Assembly: GCA_013334925.1 (NCBI GenBank)
Contig: JAAXWP010000008.1
Coordinates: 17,875 to 59,506 of the forward strand
From: Chlorobiaceae bacterium
GTDB lineage: Bacteria; Bacteroidota; Chlorobiia; Chlorobiales; Chlorobiaceae
Length of the DNA stretch: 41,632 bases
Reading direction: 5' to 3'
This document shows positions 27,650-36,670 of the stretch, piece by piece (within the stretch, counting starts at the first letter, position 1; every line of letters starts with the position of its first letter). The position numbers were made by a program, and so were the translations under genes. The notes below the pieces were generated by a model, which made no database searches, was not told the DNA's origin, and was given only the letters and a program-made list of their open reading frames with translations.

Positions 27650-29617
27650 TCACCGATATACCACGATGCCACCCGCTGGAACCGTGATCCGGATCGTCGC
27701 GCCGCAGGCTCGCCAGTTGACAGGAACCGTCTCCCCCTCCTGCGACTCGTCTGTCGAAAACAGGCAGTTCATCGGACGCCCGTCCTCATGCAGCTTCCTG
27801 TCCACGACCACCGAAACGGTCAGTTCACGCTCCAGGCTCGTGTTCATCGCGCAGAGACACTCCGATTCCGCGAAGATGCGCGACCAGGCGACAACCCAGA
27901 AGAGCTGCCCGTTCACCGGCTGGGGATACCAGAAATCGCCGTCGTCACCGCTCGCCGATACCTGACGAAGGTACTGTCGTCCTCTTCGGAGCGAAATTTC
28001 ACGCTCGCGAAGTGCGCTGAACCTGCCGACGAAGCGATACACCTCGTGCCCCTCGTCAAAAAAATGGCGTCCTTTACTCCGGTGCGTGCCGAACGGACCT
28101 CCGAACATGCACTCCCGGAGAAAAACATCGCCAAAAGAGTTGTCATCTGTTCTGGGATCCGCGCCGTCAAACGCCTGCTCAGTTCCGTAATAGATGCAGG
28201 GAATGCCTGCCGTAGCGAGGTTAAGCCCGAGCGCCAGCTTCAACCGACCGGCACTTTCCGGGCTGTCGCCACAGAATCGGTATTTTCTTGAAAGCCCGAC
28301 CTGATCATGGTCGTCGATCATGGTCACGATATGCTTCGAGTACCACTGGTGGCTGTTCTTGCCATCGAGAATACTGTTCATGAACAGATCGAAATACCCC
28401 TCCTGGTCCATGGTTTCGGGGTTACCCGGACTTCGCACCCCTTTAGCCAGGAATTCGAGTTTGTCGGGAATGTCATCGATGCCCAAAGCTGCGTCCAGCC
28501 CAGTCGTATCGAGTATATCGATGGCCCTGGAACGACCTCCGGTAATCTCACCGATCACGGCAAAGTTCTCTTTGCCAATGGATTGTGCAAATTCGTGGAT
28601 GCCAGTGACGAAATACCTCACCGCCCCCGGCTCCATGTGCTTTACGGTATCGAGACGGAAGCCGTCGATGTCCGCCCAGGCTATCCAGTATGCATAGACC
28701 TTGATGAAGCTGTCAAGCACGGGCGATGGAGTGAACTCCCTGATTCTCCTTAACAGGTCCCAGTTCGAAGCCGGATCCTTGAGCGTGGCACCGAGATCGA
28801 TCTCCTTCAGGGAGCAGAAATCTCCGTCGAGATACTCCGGATAGGCGTCCCAGTTACGGATCTCTCCGCGGCGGGCCCATGTCGACACGTTCTGGAACTC
28901 CACCGGCCAGATGGCGCCATCCGGCCAGATCCTCTCACTGGTTTCCACATCGATAGCCTCGAACGGAATGCTGCCGGCATCGCCTCTCTCGAGCCGATAT
29001 CCGTCGACAGGCCACTGGACACCCTGATCATAAAAGTAGCGCTGATTACCGCGATAGGCGAAAACATCTCCAGCGTGGTTGAGAATGATGTCGAGAATCA
29101 CCCGGATGCCGTATGCATGCGCTTCGGCGACAACTTCGCGAAGCTCTTCACGGGTACCGAAATGTGGATCGACATCGAGAAAATTCTGGATGCCATAACC
29201 GTGGTAATCGTCACTACCGGTGACCTGACGGAACACCGGGCTTACCCAGAGAGCGGTCACGCCAAGCCGTCTGAGGTAACCCAGCTTGTCTTTCAGACCG
29301 GCGATCGTTCCGCCACACCAGCGCTTTCCAGACTCGAACCACTCGTTCCATGACGCATTTCCGTCATCCTGCGACGCGTTGAACAGTGGCGTCGTGCGTT
29401 CCGGAGTGCCTGGCGCTACAGGATTCCCTGTCGAATCGGCGAAACCGCCAGACTCCTTACCGTCGGAGAATCGGTCCAGCATGAGAAAATAGAGTACTTC
29501 GTCATCCCATGCGGTTGGTGAAGGATGGTATTGGCGATCTCTGGTGATGGCAGAAAGATCGATCTCTCTCAGTGAGCGAGGAGGCGATGAGGTATCACGG
29601 TTCGATGATGTCGGCAT
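27650..29617 (-). CDS. Alpha-amylase family (GH13) glycosidase
   Basis: 655 aa. The four GH13 regions are intact: DIILNH at 176-181, GFRLDTVKH with nucleophile D323, VIGEITGG with acid/base E357, and MIDDHDQ with H437/D438. The long insertion between regions I and II contains an acidic loop. No signal peptide, so it is cytoplasmic and probably acts on glycogen or maltodextrin. The exact substrate and whether it is a hydrolase or transglycosidase cannot be read from the sequence. It stands alone between tpx and ribE. Confidence 0.9.
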   Translation of the reverse strand: MPTSSNRDTSSPPRSLREIDLSAITRDRQYHPSPTAWDDEVLYFLMLDRFSDGKESGGFADSTGNPVAPGTPERTTPLFNASQDDGNASWNEWFESGKRWCGGTIAGLKDKLGYLRRLGVTALWVSPVFRQVTGSDDYHGYGIQNFLDVDPHFGTREELREVVAEAHAYGIRVILDIILNHAGDVFAYRGNQRYFYDQGVQWPVDGYRLERGDAGSIPFEAIDVETSERIWPDGAIWPVEFQNVSTWARRGEIRNWDAYPEYLDGDFCSLKEIDLGATLKDPASNWDLLRRIREFTPSPVLDSFIKVYAYWIAWADIDGFRLDTVKHMEPGAVRYFVTGIHEFAQSIGKENFAVIGEITGGRSRAIDILDTTGLDAALGIDDIPDKLEFLAKGVRSPGNPETMDQEGYFDLFMNSILDGKNSHQWYSKHIVTMIDDHDQVGLSRKYRFCGDSPESAGRLKLALGLNLATAGIPCIYYGTEQAFDGADPRTDDNSFGDVFLRECMFGGPFGTHRSKGRHFFDEGHEVYRFVGRFSALREREISLRRGRQYLRQVSASGDDGDFWYPQPVNGQLFWVVAWSRIFAESECLCAMNTSLERELTVSVVVDRKLHEDGRPMNCLFSTDESQEGETVPVNWRACGATIRITVPAGGIVVYR

Positions 29618-29644
29618 GGAAATTCGTGTTTATGGTTGAACGAC

Positions 29645-29702
29645 ATGCCTGGAAAAAGCGAAAGGAACTGCGGGACCACAGGGAGCTGCAATCCCGCAGC
29701 CG
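29645..29702 (-). terminator. Terminator after tpx
   Basis: CTGCGGGA at 29668-29675 pairs with TCCCGCAG at 29692-29699. On the minus strand, TTCCTTTCGCTTTTTCC follows. It lies 22 bases after the tpx stop. Confidence 0.6.
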
Positions 29703-29720
29703 GAACTCTCAAAGACGCCT

Positions 29721-30221
29721 TCAGGCGAGCGCTGCAAGGGCGTTGGTATAATCGGGCTCCTGAACGATCTCCGGAACCTGTTCGGTATAGAGTACTTTAC
29801 CGGTTGCATCGGCAACGATAACGGCTCTCGACATCAGACCTTTCAGAGGACCATCGACAATACCGACGCCGTACTGCTCTCCGAATTCTGGCGAACGGAA
29901 CGTCGACAGTGACACGACGCCTTCAATACCTTCAGCGACACAGAAACGTGAGTGGGCAAACGGAAGATCGGCTGAGATACAAAGCACGACCGAATCACCA
30001 GCTGAAGCCGCATCCTGGTTGAAACGCCTGACCGAAGCTGCGCATACCGGAGTATCGAGGCTCGGAAAGATGTTCAGCACCAGTTTCTTGCCGGTAAAAT
30101 CAGCGTTCGTTGCTTCAGAAAGATCGCCTTTCACCAGTGTGAAGCACGGTAAGGTGCTGCCAACTGCCGGAAGCATACCGGCAGTATTGATCGCATTGCC
30201 TTTGAGGGTGATCGTTGCCAT
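29721..30221 (-). CDS. tpx: Thiol peroxidase (Tpx, atypical 2-Cys peroxiredoxin)
   Basis: 166 aa, the usual Tpx length. Peroxidatic C60 is in PSLDTPVC and resolving C94 in FAHSRFC. It reduces H2O2 and alkyl hydroperoxides with thioredoxin. ATG at 30221 (MATITLKGN) is the family start. In this window the nearby thioredoxin gene is interrupted, so another thioredoxin probably serves it. Confidence 0.95.
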   Translation of the reverse strand: MATITLKGNAINTAGMLPAVGSTLPCFTLVKGDLSEATNADFTGKKLVLNIFPSLDTPVCAASVRRFNQDAASAGDSVVLCISADLPFAHSRFCVAEGIEGVVSLSTFRSPEFGEQYGVGIVDGPLKGLMSRAVIVADATGKVLYTEQVPEIVQEPDYTNALAALA

Positions 30222-30343
30222 ATGGGTCAAATTTGGTTGTTGGAATGTAATCGATGGACTGAATGTACGTTATGGACATGATGGACGACATGTACAATTT
30301 AACAGAACCCGAGTTATTTCCTGTCCGTTCTCTCCCTCTTTGA

Positions 30344-30394
30344 CATTGTCCATAAAGTCCATTGCGTCCATAAACTCTTCGTCCACTACGTCCA
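30344..30394. repeat. 9-base tandem array (ATGGACGCA-like) at the end of the ABC gene
   Basis: On the minus strand the units TGGACGTAG, TGGACGAAG, TGGACGCAA, TGGACTTTA and TGGACAATG run on from the last codons of the ABC ATPase gene; the TAG in the first unit is its stop codon. Scattered ATGGAC units also occur at about 30255-30290. Confidence 0.7.
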
Positions 30395-31222
30395 TTTCCT
30401 GCCGATTCTCTCCCCCGGTACCGCCTGATAGAACCCGTTAAGGCTTACGACGTCCACATCACAATCGAACAGCTCCGACACACGCGAAGAGGTCAGAAGG
30501 GTATTCTTCTCATCATCAGCGACGATACGCCCATCCCTGATGAAAACAACCCTGGTAATTTCCGGCGGTATCTCATGCAGATGATGCGTAACCAGAATGA
30601 GCTGGGTTCCGGAACGCATGAGATCTCTTATGGTTTCTATATAGTGGACGGTGGCTGAGAGATCGAGACCACTGGTCGGTTCGTCAAGCAGCAGAGCTTC
30701 AGGACTATGCACCAGCGCCCGACCGAGGAGGAATCGCCGCTGTTGCCCGGTGGACATGCGACCAAAAGGCCGGTCGGCAAGGGCCTCGATGCCCAACCGG
30801 AGCATCAGGGACTCCGCATGGTCGAGTTCAGCGGGAGAAAAACGCTGATGCGGGTGGGTATCGATGCTCGAATAATAGCCCGACAGCATCACATCCCGAC
30901 CTCTCGCATGACGTCCGTACTCCTGTTGCAGATCATGCGAAACAATTCCAAGGCGTGAACGCAGCTCCTCGACGTTCCAGCGGTCACGACCATAAACCTG
31001 CAGAAGACTTTCAGGAGCATAGACCGGGTAGATTTCGCGGGACAGAAGTTTGAGCAGGGTCGATTTGCCCGAACCGTTCGGTCCGACGATAGCGGTATTC
31101 ACCCCCCTGCCGATACAAAGGTTCAAACCGTCAAACACCAGAGTACCACCTCTGTAGGCACTCACATTTCTGCACTCGAGAACGTTGTTCGTGCCGAGGT
31201 CATTTCGATCCGTCATTGTCAT
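30386..31222 (-). CDS. ABC transporter ATP-binding protein
   Basis: 278 aa. Walker A GPNGSGKST is at 47-55, signature MSTGQQRR, Walker B ALLLDEPTSGLD, H-loop LVTHH. The order and the HLHEIPPEI segment resemble ModF/YlmA-like stand-alone ATPases. No permease gene is adjacent, so the transported substrate, if any, is unknown. The last codons are part of a 9-base tandem array. Confidence 0.9.
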   Translation of the reverse strand: MTMTDRNDLGTNNVLECRNVSAYRGGTLVFDGLNLCIGRGVNTAIVGPNGSGKSTLLKLLSREIYPVYAPESLLQVYGRDRWNVEELRSRLGIVSHDLQQEYGRHARGRDVMLSGYYSSIDTHPHQRFSPAELDHAESLMLRLGIEALADRPFGRMSTGQQRRFLLGRALVHSPEALLLDEPTSGLDLSATVHYIETIRDLMRSGTQLILVTHHLHEIPPEITRVVFIRDGRIVADDEKNTLLTSSRVSELFDCDVDVVSLNGFYQAVPGERIGRKWT

Positions 31223-31251
31223 ACTGCCTTGTTAACGGATTGTCCGCAGAC

Positions 31252-31653
31252 TCAGTTCCACCTGCCCGTACCGCCTGATACGCTGTATCGGCCAGCCCCG
31301 AGCAACATGATGGCGAGCGAACCGAACAGATAGAAAACCTGAAGTTCGAGAGCATAACCACCCATGGCGTTTACGGAGAAAAAATCGCCCATGTGAACAA
31401 GCCATATCGCCATTGCCATGAGCAATGCCTCGACAAGTGCCGCCGGACGGGTATAGAAACCTATAAGAACCAGCAAAGGAGCGACAACCTCCCCGATTGG
31501 CACACCGGCCACCAGCAGTTCAGGCAAACCTGCCGCCCGGAGTTTTGCAACGATAAAAGCGTGACCATGGATCAGTTTGTGAATGCCATGGAACATCATC
31601 AGGCCTCCGACGCTCAAACGCAGCAGAAGCTTGCCGAGATCATCGTTTTTCAT
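31252..31653 (-). CDS. DoxX family membrane protein
   Basis: 133 aa with four helices. [21 protein letters not shown] and [23 protein letters not shown] are DoxX signatures. Some DoxX proteins work in quinone-linked or thiol redox; no precise role can be read here. ATG at 31653 ([11 protein letters not shown]) follows GGGGG; an upstream extension to 31722 has no family counterpart. Confidence 0.85.
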   Translation of the reverse strand: MKNDDLGKLLLRLSVGGLMMFHGIHKLIHGHAFIVAKLRAAGLPELLVAGVPIGEVVAPLLVLIGFYTRPAALVEALLMAMAIWLVHMGDFFSVNAMGGYALELQVFYLFGSLAIMLLGAGRYSVSGGTGRWN

Positions 31654-31749
31654 GAATCCCCCGGATGAGGAGTACTCTCTTCCGCCCCGGTAACTTCTTT
31701 TGAACAGTGCTGCCATGAACATCTCCGGAAAGGGGATGGTTGTAGATTA

Positions 31750-32868
31750 TCAGACCACATATGCTTCAAGATAAAAATCAGTGCCGACCATACCGAAACC
31801 TGCAAAACGGAGATTGACGGCCTGATCGGGCATAAGGACATCGAGCGTGCTGAAGGTCGGCAAGGCATCGCCGCCAAACAGCTTGGGCGCTATGAATACG
31901 CCCAGTTTATCAACGAGGCCAGCCCTGATCAGGGCTGAGGCGAGCCTGCTTCCAGCCTCAACCATAACCGATTGCACCCGGCGTCGATGAAGCTCTGCAA
32001 ACACCTCCATGAGATCGAGACCACCGGGAGTATGCCCAACCATCACCAGCTCGACACCACGACGTTCGAGTTGGGCGGCACGAAGCGAATCGGCCCTTTC
32101 GGCCGAAGCGAAAACCAGGGTCCGGGTCTCGGAGTTGAACACCCGGGATTCGAGTGGAACCTGAAGCTGACGATCGAGCAGCACCCTGAGCGGATGCCGT
32201 CCCTGGCAGTGTCGGACCGTCAGTTCAGCATCGTCGGCTAGAACTGTCGTGGAACTGGTAAGGACAGCATCATATCGGCTCCTGAGCCGATGCACCTCGA
32301 TACGTGCCGATTCACCGGTAATCCATTTCGACGCTCCCAGCGACGTGGCAATCCGACCGTCCAGCGTCTGGGCGACCTTGAGAAATACAAACGGGCGGCC
32401 CTTCCGATGTGTGGTCATGAATGCCTCGTTGAGCCGTTCCGACTCCTCTTCAAGCACGCCGACAATCACCTCCACACCCGCAGATCGCATTCGTTCAATC
32501 CCCTTTCCGGCAACCTTGTCGTGTGGATCGAGGCAACCGACCACAACCCTGGGGATTTTCCTCGAAATGACGAGATCACAACACGGTGGGGTCTTGCCGT
32601 AATGGGCGCACGGTTCGAGATTTACATAGAGGGTCGAAACCGGAAGCAGCTCCTGTTCGCTGACCGCCGCGATGGCATTGACTTCGGCGTGAGGCCCGCC
32701 ATACCGTTCATGCCACCCTTCACCGATAATATGACCTTCATGCACGATAACCGAACCGACCATGGGGTTCGGACTTACTGAACCAGCCCCCCTGACGGCC
32801 AGCTCAAGGCATCGCCGCATGAAATGTTCGTCGGTCCTGAGCATGTCGGGATCGATAGTCATCGACAT
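31750..32868 (-). CDS. ribD: Bifunctional riboflavin deaminase-reductase RibD
   Basis: 372 aa, two-domain enzyme for steps two and three of riboflavin synthesis. The N-terminal deaminase has zinc ligands H60 in PHAEVNA, C87 in [13 protein letters not shown] and C96, with E62 catalytic. The reductase domain starts at about 150 with [19 protein letters not shown] and contains [14 protein letters not shown]. It lies 5 bases after the dCMP deaminase gene. Confidence 0.96.
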   Translation of the reverse strand: MSMTIDPDMLRTDEHFMRRCLELAVRGAGSVSPNPMVGSVIVHEGHIIGEGWHERYGGPHAEVNAIAAVSEQELLPVSTLYVNLEPCAHYGKTPPCCDLVISRKIPRVVVGCLDPHDKVAGKGIERMRSAGVEVIVGVLEEESERLNEAFMTTHRKGRPFVFLKVAQTLDGRIATSLGASKWITGESARIEVHRLRSRYDAVLTSSTTVLADDAELTVRHCQGRHPLRVLLDRQLQVPLESRVFNSETRTLVFASAERADSLRAAQLERRGVELVMVGHTPGGLDLMEVFAELHRRRVQSVMVEAGSRLASALIRAGLVDKLGVFIAPKLFGGDALPTFSTLDVLMPDQAVNLRFAGFGMVGTDFYLEAYVV

Positions 32869-32873
32869 CGAAA

Positions 32874-33398
32874 TCAGACCGTTTCAGGAGTGACCTGCAC
32901 AAGCCTTACGCCCGAAAGCCGCAGCAACTCCGAAATGTTCTCGATCTTGTATGGCTTGTCGTAGTAAATGGTCCTGATGCCGACGTTGATCAGCACTTTC
33001 AGGCAATGAATGCAGGGACTTGCCGTGATGTAGATGTCAGCGTCCTTGATTGACACGCCATGCTTGGCGGCCTGAGCGATCGCATTGATCTCGGCATGAA
33101 TGGTATTGACGCAGTTCTCCTCGACGGTTCCATCAGGGTGTACACTTCTGAAAATGCGGCAATTGGTTTCGTTACAGTGCGGCAGTCCCGATGGAGCGCC
33201 ATTGTAACCGGTGGATAGAATATTGTGATCCCTGACGATCACGGCACCGATATGGCCTCTCGTGCAGGTGGCACGTCTTGAGATAAGATGGGCGACGCTC
33301 ATGAAATATTCATGCCAGCCAAGCCGCTTTTCCTGGCCTGCACCACCACCATCTCCGGTAGCGCCGCAGCAGCAGGTGCTGTTGCCATCGTCATGCAT
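32874..33398 (-). CDS. Deoxycytidylate (dCMP) deaminase
   Basis: 174 aa. Zinc site: HAEINA, and [18 protein letters not shown] and [12 protein letters not shown] are typical of dCMP deaminase (ComEB family). It makes dUMP for thymidylate synthesis. The N-terminus has an unusual [16 protein letters not shown] stretch that the family core lacks. ATG at 33398 or 33404. It lies 5 bases before ribD, another zinc deaminase. Confidence 0.92.
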   Translation of the reverse strand: MHDDGNSTCCCGATGDGGGAGQEKRLGWHEYFMSVAHLISRRATCTRGHIGAVIVRDHNILSTGYNGAPSGLPHCNETNCRIFRSVHPDGTVEENCVNTIHAEINAIAQAAKHGVSIKDADIYITASPCIHCLKVLINVGIRTIYYDKPYKIENISELLRLSGVRLVQVTPETV

Positions 33399-33404
33399 AA
33401 TCAA

Positions 33405-33791
33405 CTCTCTTTCAGCAACGGGAGGCCAAACCCGGTAGTTTATTATTTATAAAACCGGAAATGGCACCAATATCCGGTTTGATTTCATTCACTTACCATT
33501 TTCCCTGAACAGTATGCACAGAAACCATAATCATGACAGGCGCAGGATGTTCATACTGAAGAGGGTATATATGCTAATGTGCATAAATTCGCGCATTTGG
33601 GCAAAAAAAAGCCCAGGCTCGGCCAAGCTCTGGACTTCGGAAATTTGAGCCTTCGGTTCTCGAATTGCGATCATCCGGCATCACGCATCTCATGAATCCG
33701 GACTGGTATCGCAAATCGTCACAGTCATTCAGCGCCCGTTCTGGAACATCAGATCGCACAGCTGTAAGATCTGTTCTGCAATCGCCAGTGT
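33405..33791. other. Intergenic between the sensor kinase and dCMP deaminase genes
   Basis: No convincing gene. A hairpin at 33452-33480 (AAACCGGA / TCCGGTTT, 13-base loop) lies before the deaminase gene. The sensor terminator is listed separately. Confidence 0.5.
33603..33633 (-). terminator. Candidate terminator of the cqsS-like gene
   Basis: On the minus strand CCAGAGCT pairs with AGCCTGG (one mismatch), followed by GCTTTTTTTTG. It lies about 160 bases after the stop codon. Confidence 0.6.
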
Positions 33792-36368
33792 TCAGGAACG
33801 TTTTTCCTGAGACGATACAGGATGTGTATCGGACTTGATCAGTCCGCCCATCTCCTGGACTGTCTGGACATAAGTTGCTTTAATAACCCGATTCCAGCTG
33901 TCATGCTCAGGCCACTCTCCCCTGCGCGAACGGTCGTTGAGATGACTGGCCAGAACGAAAAGCCGGTTAGCACCCATGCTTGCCGCTGAGCCCTTGAGCG
34001 TATGCGAGATTTTTTCAAAATGTCGCACATTGCCCGCACTCGAGGCTTTCGTGAGTTCTTCGATGAGGTTCTCGGCATCTTTGACAAATACCTCGAACAG
34101 GGACTGCAACAGTTCGTTGTCACTGACCGACTTGAGGCTTCCGATAATGCTGTGATCGAGAACAGCTTCATTCTGGATCGCACTCCAGTTGTCACCATTG
34201 ATTTTTCCGTCAGAATGGACGGCGCGCTCCACGACGACCTGATCGTTTTTACCCGCTCCCCTTTTGAGCCAGCTTGCCAAAGTCGATACCAGTTCGTCTC
34301 TGAAAATCGGCTTGCTGAGGAAATGGTTCATACCGGCCGCCTGAACCTCGATCACGCTTTTCTGATCAGTGTTGCCGGTAAGCGCGATGATCGGTATCTC
34401 GCTGTAGTTCATGAAGCGCCGGAACCCCTCTCCTTTTCTGATGGCACGAGTCGCGTCCACCCCATTCATGACCGGCATCTCCATATCCATCAGAATCAGA
34501 TCGTAATCCTGCTGTTCAAGCTGCATGATGGCCTGCTGCCCATTCTCTGCCTGACCGATCGAACAGCCGTAGTGCTCCAGAATCATGCTCATGAACTTCC
34601 TGTTGGTTTCGTTGTCATCGACAACCAGGATTCGGCTGTTTGAAAGCACCTCCTTATGGTCATTCGAGATCGAGGGAGTTTCCGAGAAAAAGTAACGCTC
34701 CAGCACCTTGCCGATCTCCTTTTTCTTCAGCGGTTTGATCAGCACCTCGTTCATCCCGCAGGCAGCTGCCCGAGGCAATGCATCCGCCTCGGGAAGAGCC
34801 GTTATACCGACAATCGGAACTGTTGTGCAGTGCCTCGCCAGTGAAGGATCGATATCCAGCGACTGTCGCATGAGGTTTACTGCAACATCGCCAGGAAGAA
34901 CTGGCATCTCGAAATCCATGAAGATCAGGTCATAACTGGCTTTCGCAACCAGTTCGAGTGCCTGCTTTCCATTTTCTGCCTGGTCTATGGTAAAATCCCA
35001 TTCAGAGATGAATCTGGTGAGTAACAGGCGGTTGCTGACCTGGTCATCGACGATCAGGATCCGTTTGTTTTTCAGTATCTCCCGCTTTATGTCGTTGGCG
35101 GTTTTCGAGGTATTGTAAGCCGGCAGACGGATGATGAACTCAGTCCAGTGCCCCTCTTCGGAATCGCAGGTAATGCTGCCGCCAAACGAGTTGATGACCC
35201 TGCGGCAGAACGACAACCCCAACCCGTTTCCACCACTTTTACCGAACGTGTAGAAGCGATCAAAGATAACTTCGCGTTTTCCGGACGGGACTCCAGGTCC
35301 GGTGTCACGGATGCGAACGTAATTGGCCGTGATTCCTGTCTGTGTGGTTATCTCGATACTGAACCCTGGCTTGCCTTTATAATAGAGCGCGTTCTTTATC
35401 AGATTGAACAGCACATAGATGAACAGATCCTTGTCACCAAGAAAGTCAAAGGTATCCGCAGTTTTCTCGACAATCAGCTTCCTGTCACCGCTGTCATCGT
35501 AACCATAACTCGCCAGGGCGGCATCGATGGTGCTTTTGACAGAAAGTTTCTTGAAACTGCTGGTATCCATAAGACCATCGTGAAGCGTCGCCAATATGGA
35601 GTCGATGATCTTGTTGCCTCTTTTGATCGTTGCCAGCCCCTCATCGATAACATCATGAATGCCGATGAGAGATGCATAGCTGATGTCGAATTTCTGCTGT
35701 TCATCATTGGTGAGCGGCTTGTCCGGAATGATGGACTGAACCGTACTCATCGCGTGGGTAATGGAGCTCAGCGGATTCCTCATCTCATGTGCGATGCTTC
35801 CACTCAGACTCCGCATCAGGGATATCCTGGTCTGATGAGCGGCCTGACGTCTGTAGTTGGCAAGCAATCCGCCCACAAGAGCAAAAAGATAGGCAGGAAT
35901 ATACTCCAGACGGAAATAGGCATAAGAGACATAGCCATCCGTCGCGTATACGACGATATAAGCCATCACGAAACCGACAAACGTGTAGAAACAGATGAAT
36001 ACCCAGTCGTTAACAATGAGTATCAGCAAAAAAAGACAGGCCATCGACGACATCGCCCAGGTTACCGACCAATCATTTTTCAGCAGCATGTAATGAAAAA
36101 AGAATGGAATCAGTACCGGCACGGAAAACACAAAATACAGGGGAAACAGGTCTTTCGCCTTTTTTGGCAAATGCCGGTAAAGCAGCCAGGGCAAACTGAT
36201 AACTGCCTCGGCGAGCCGCAACTTCAGGTTTTCATATGGTTGCGGGATCAGATATTTCCAGACGATATAAAAAAGAGGATAACCGAATGTCCCGAAAAGT
36301 CCTATGATCGGAAGATTCGGTTCGGCATGCTCGACAATAGCGTTAATTCTCTGTTTCAGGGGTGACAT
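33792..36368 (-). CDS. cqsS: CqsS-like quorum-sensing hybrid histidine kinase with two REC domains and an HPt
   Basis: 858 aa. Residues 1-180 form a six- or seven-helix membrane sensor that follows remembered Vibrio CqsS closely (HAEPNL, IPQPYENLKLR, MLLKNDWSVTWAMSSMA). The kinase follows: H194 in GSIAHEMRNPLS, N-box NLIKNALYYKG, and G-boxes RDTGPGVP and GNGLGLSFC. REC1 covers about 435-555 (phospho-acceptor D485 in FMDFEMP), REC2 about 575-700 (D628 in LMDMEMPVMNG), and HPt about 740-850 (H789 in EKISHTLKGSAASMG). Vibrio CqsS relays through the separate protein LuxU; here the HPt is built in. W104 and S107 of the V. cholerae ligand pocket are kept at the same numbers; position 170 is Ala (Cys in V. 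cholerae). ATG at 36368 is preferred to TTG at 36380. Divergent from the synthase gene. The output target is not in the window. Confidence 0.9.
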   Translation of the reverse strand: MSPLKQRINAIVEHAEPNLPIIGLFGTFGYPLFYIVWKYLIPQPYENLKLRLAEAVISLPWLLYRHLPKKAKDLFPLYFVFSVPVLIPFFFHYMLLKNDWSVTWAMSSMACLFLLILIVNDWVFICFYTFVGFVMAYIVVYATDGYVSYAYFRLEYIPAYLFALVGGLLANYRRQAAHQTRISLMRSLSGSIAHEMRNPLSSITHAMSTVQSIIPDKPLTNDEQQKFDISYASLIGIHDVIDEGLATIKRGNKIIDSILATLHDGLMDTSSFKKLSVKSTIDAALASYGYDDSGDRKLIVEKTADTFDFLGDKDLFIYVLFNLIKNALYYKGKPGFSIEITTQTGITANYVRIRDTGPGVPSGKREVIFDRFYTFGKSGGNGLGLSFCRRVINSFGGSITCDSEEGHWTEFIIRLPAYNTSKTANDIKREILKNKRILIVDDQVSNRLLLTRFISEWDFTIDQAENGKQALELVAKASYDLIFMDFEMPVLPGDVAVNLMRQSLDIDPSLARHCTTVPIVGITALPEADALPRAAACGMNEVLIKPLKKKEIGKVLERYFFSETPSISNDHKEVLSNSRILVVDDNETNRKFMSMILEHYGCSIGQAENGQQAIMQLEQQDYDLILMDMEMPVMNGVDATRAIRKGEGFRRFMNYSEIPIIALTGNTDQKSVIEVQAAGMNHFLSKPIFRDELVSTLASWLKRGAGKNDQVVVERAVHSDGKINGDNWSAIQNEAVLDHSIIGSLKSVSDNELLQSLFEVFVKDAENLIEELTKASSAGNVRHFEKISHTLKGSAASMGANRLFVLASHLNDRSRRGEWPEHDSWNRVIKATYVQTVQEMGGLIKSDTHPVSSQEKRS

Positions 36369-36670
36369 TCTCTTGTTCAAATCGCTTTGTCGTCTCTACT
36401 CAGCCCTATCCGCACAAAAAATGGCAAGGCATGTTCAAATAATTCAAAAACTCAACCAATGATATTTTCAGTGTAATTCATCGATAAAATAAACGTAATA
36501 AACCTTTCCCGGCATCATTAGATTTCTCAGTTATAACATAACTGATTTGAAAGAACAAAACCCTCATTTAATATTAGAATAATTAAAGGGAATTTTCAAT
36601 CCATAATTTATCAATAAACCAAATAAACAACTTTCCATCACATTATCAACAATAAATACAATTTATCATC
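36369..36670. promoter_or_regulatory. Divergent cqsS-cqsA control region with an 8-3-8 dyad
   Basis: About 300 bases, strongly AT-rich compared with the flanking genes. The dyad TCAGTTAT-AAC-ATAACTGA at 36527-36545 lies near the middle and is a candidate operator. No convincing SD precedes the synthase ATG. No sRNA-like transcript unit could be assigned. Confidence 0.45.

Noticed and set aside
33574-33759. 61-codon minus-strand frame after the sensor kinase
   Set aside because: It contains the terminator hairpin and has no protein-like pattern.
35148-36365. 405-codon plus-strand open frame
   Set aside because: It is antisense to the sensor kinase; no recognisable domain, while the minus strand has complete kinase motifs.
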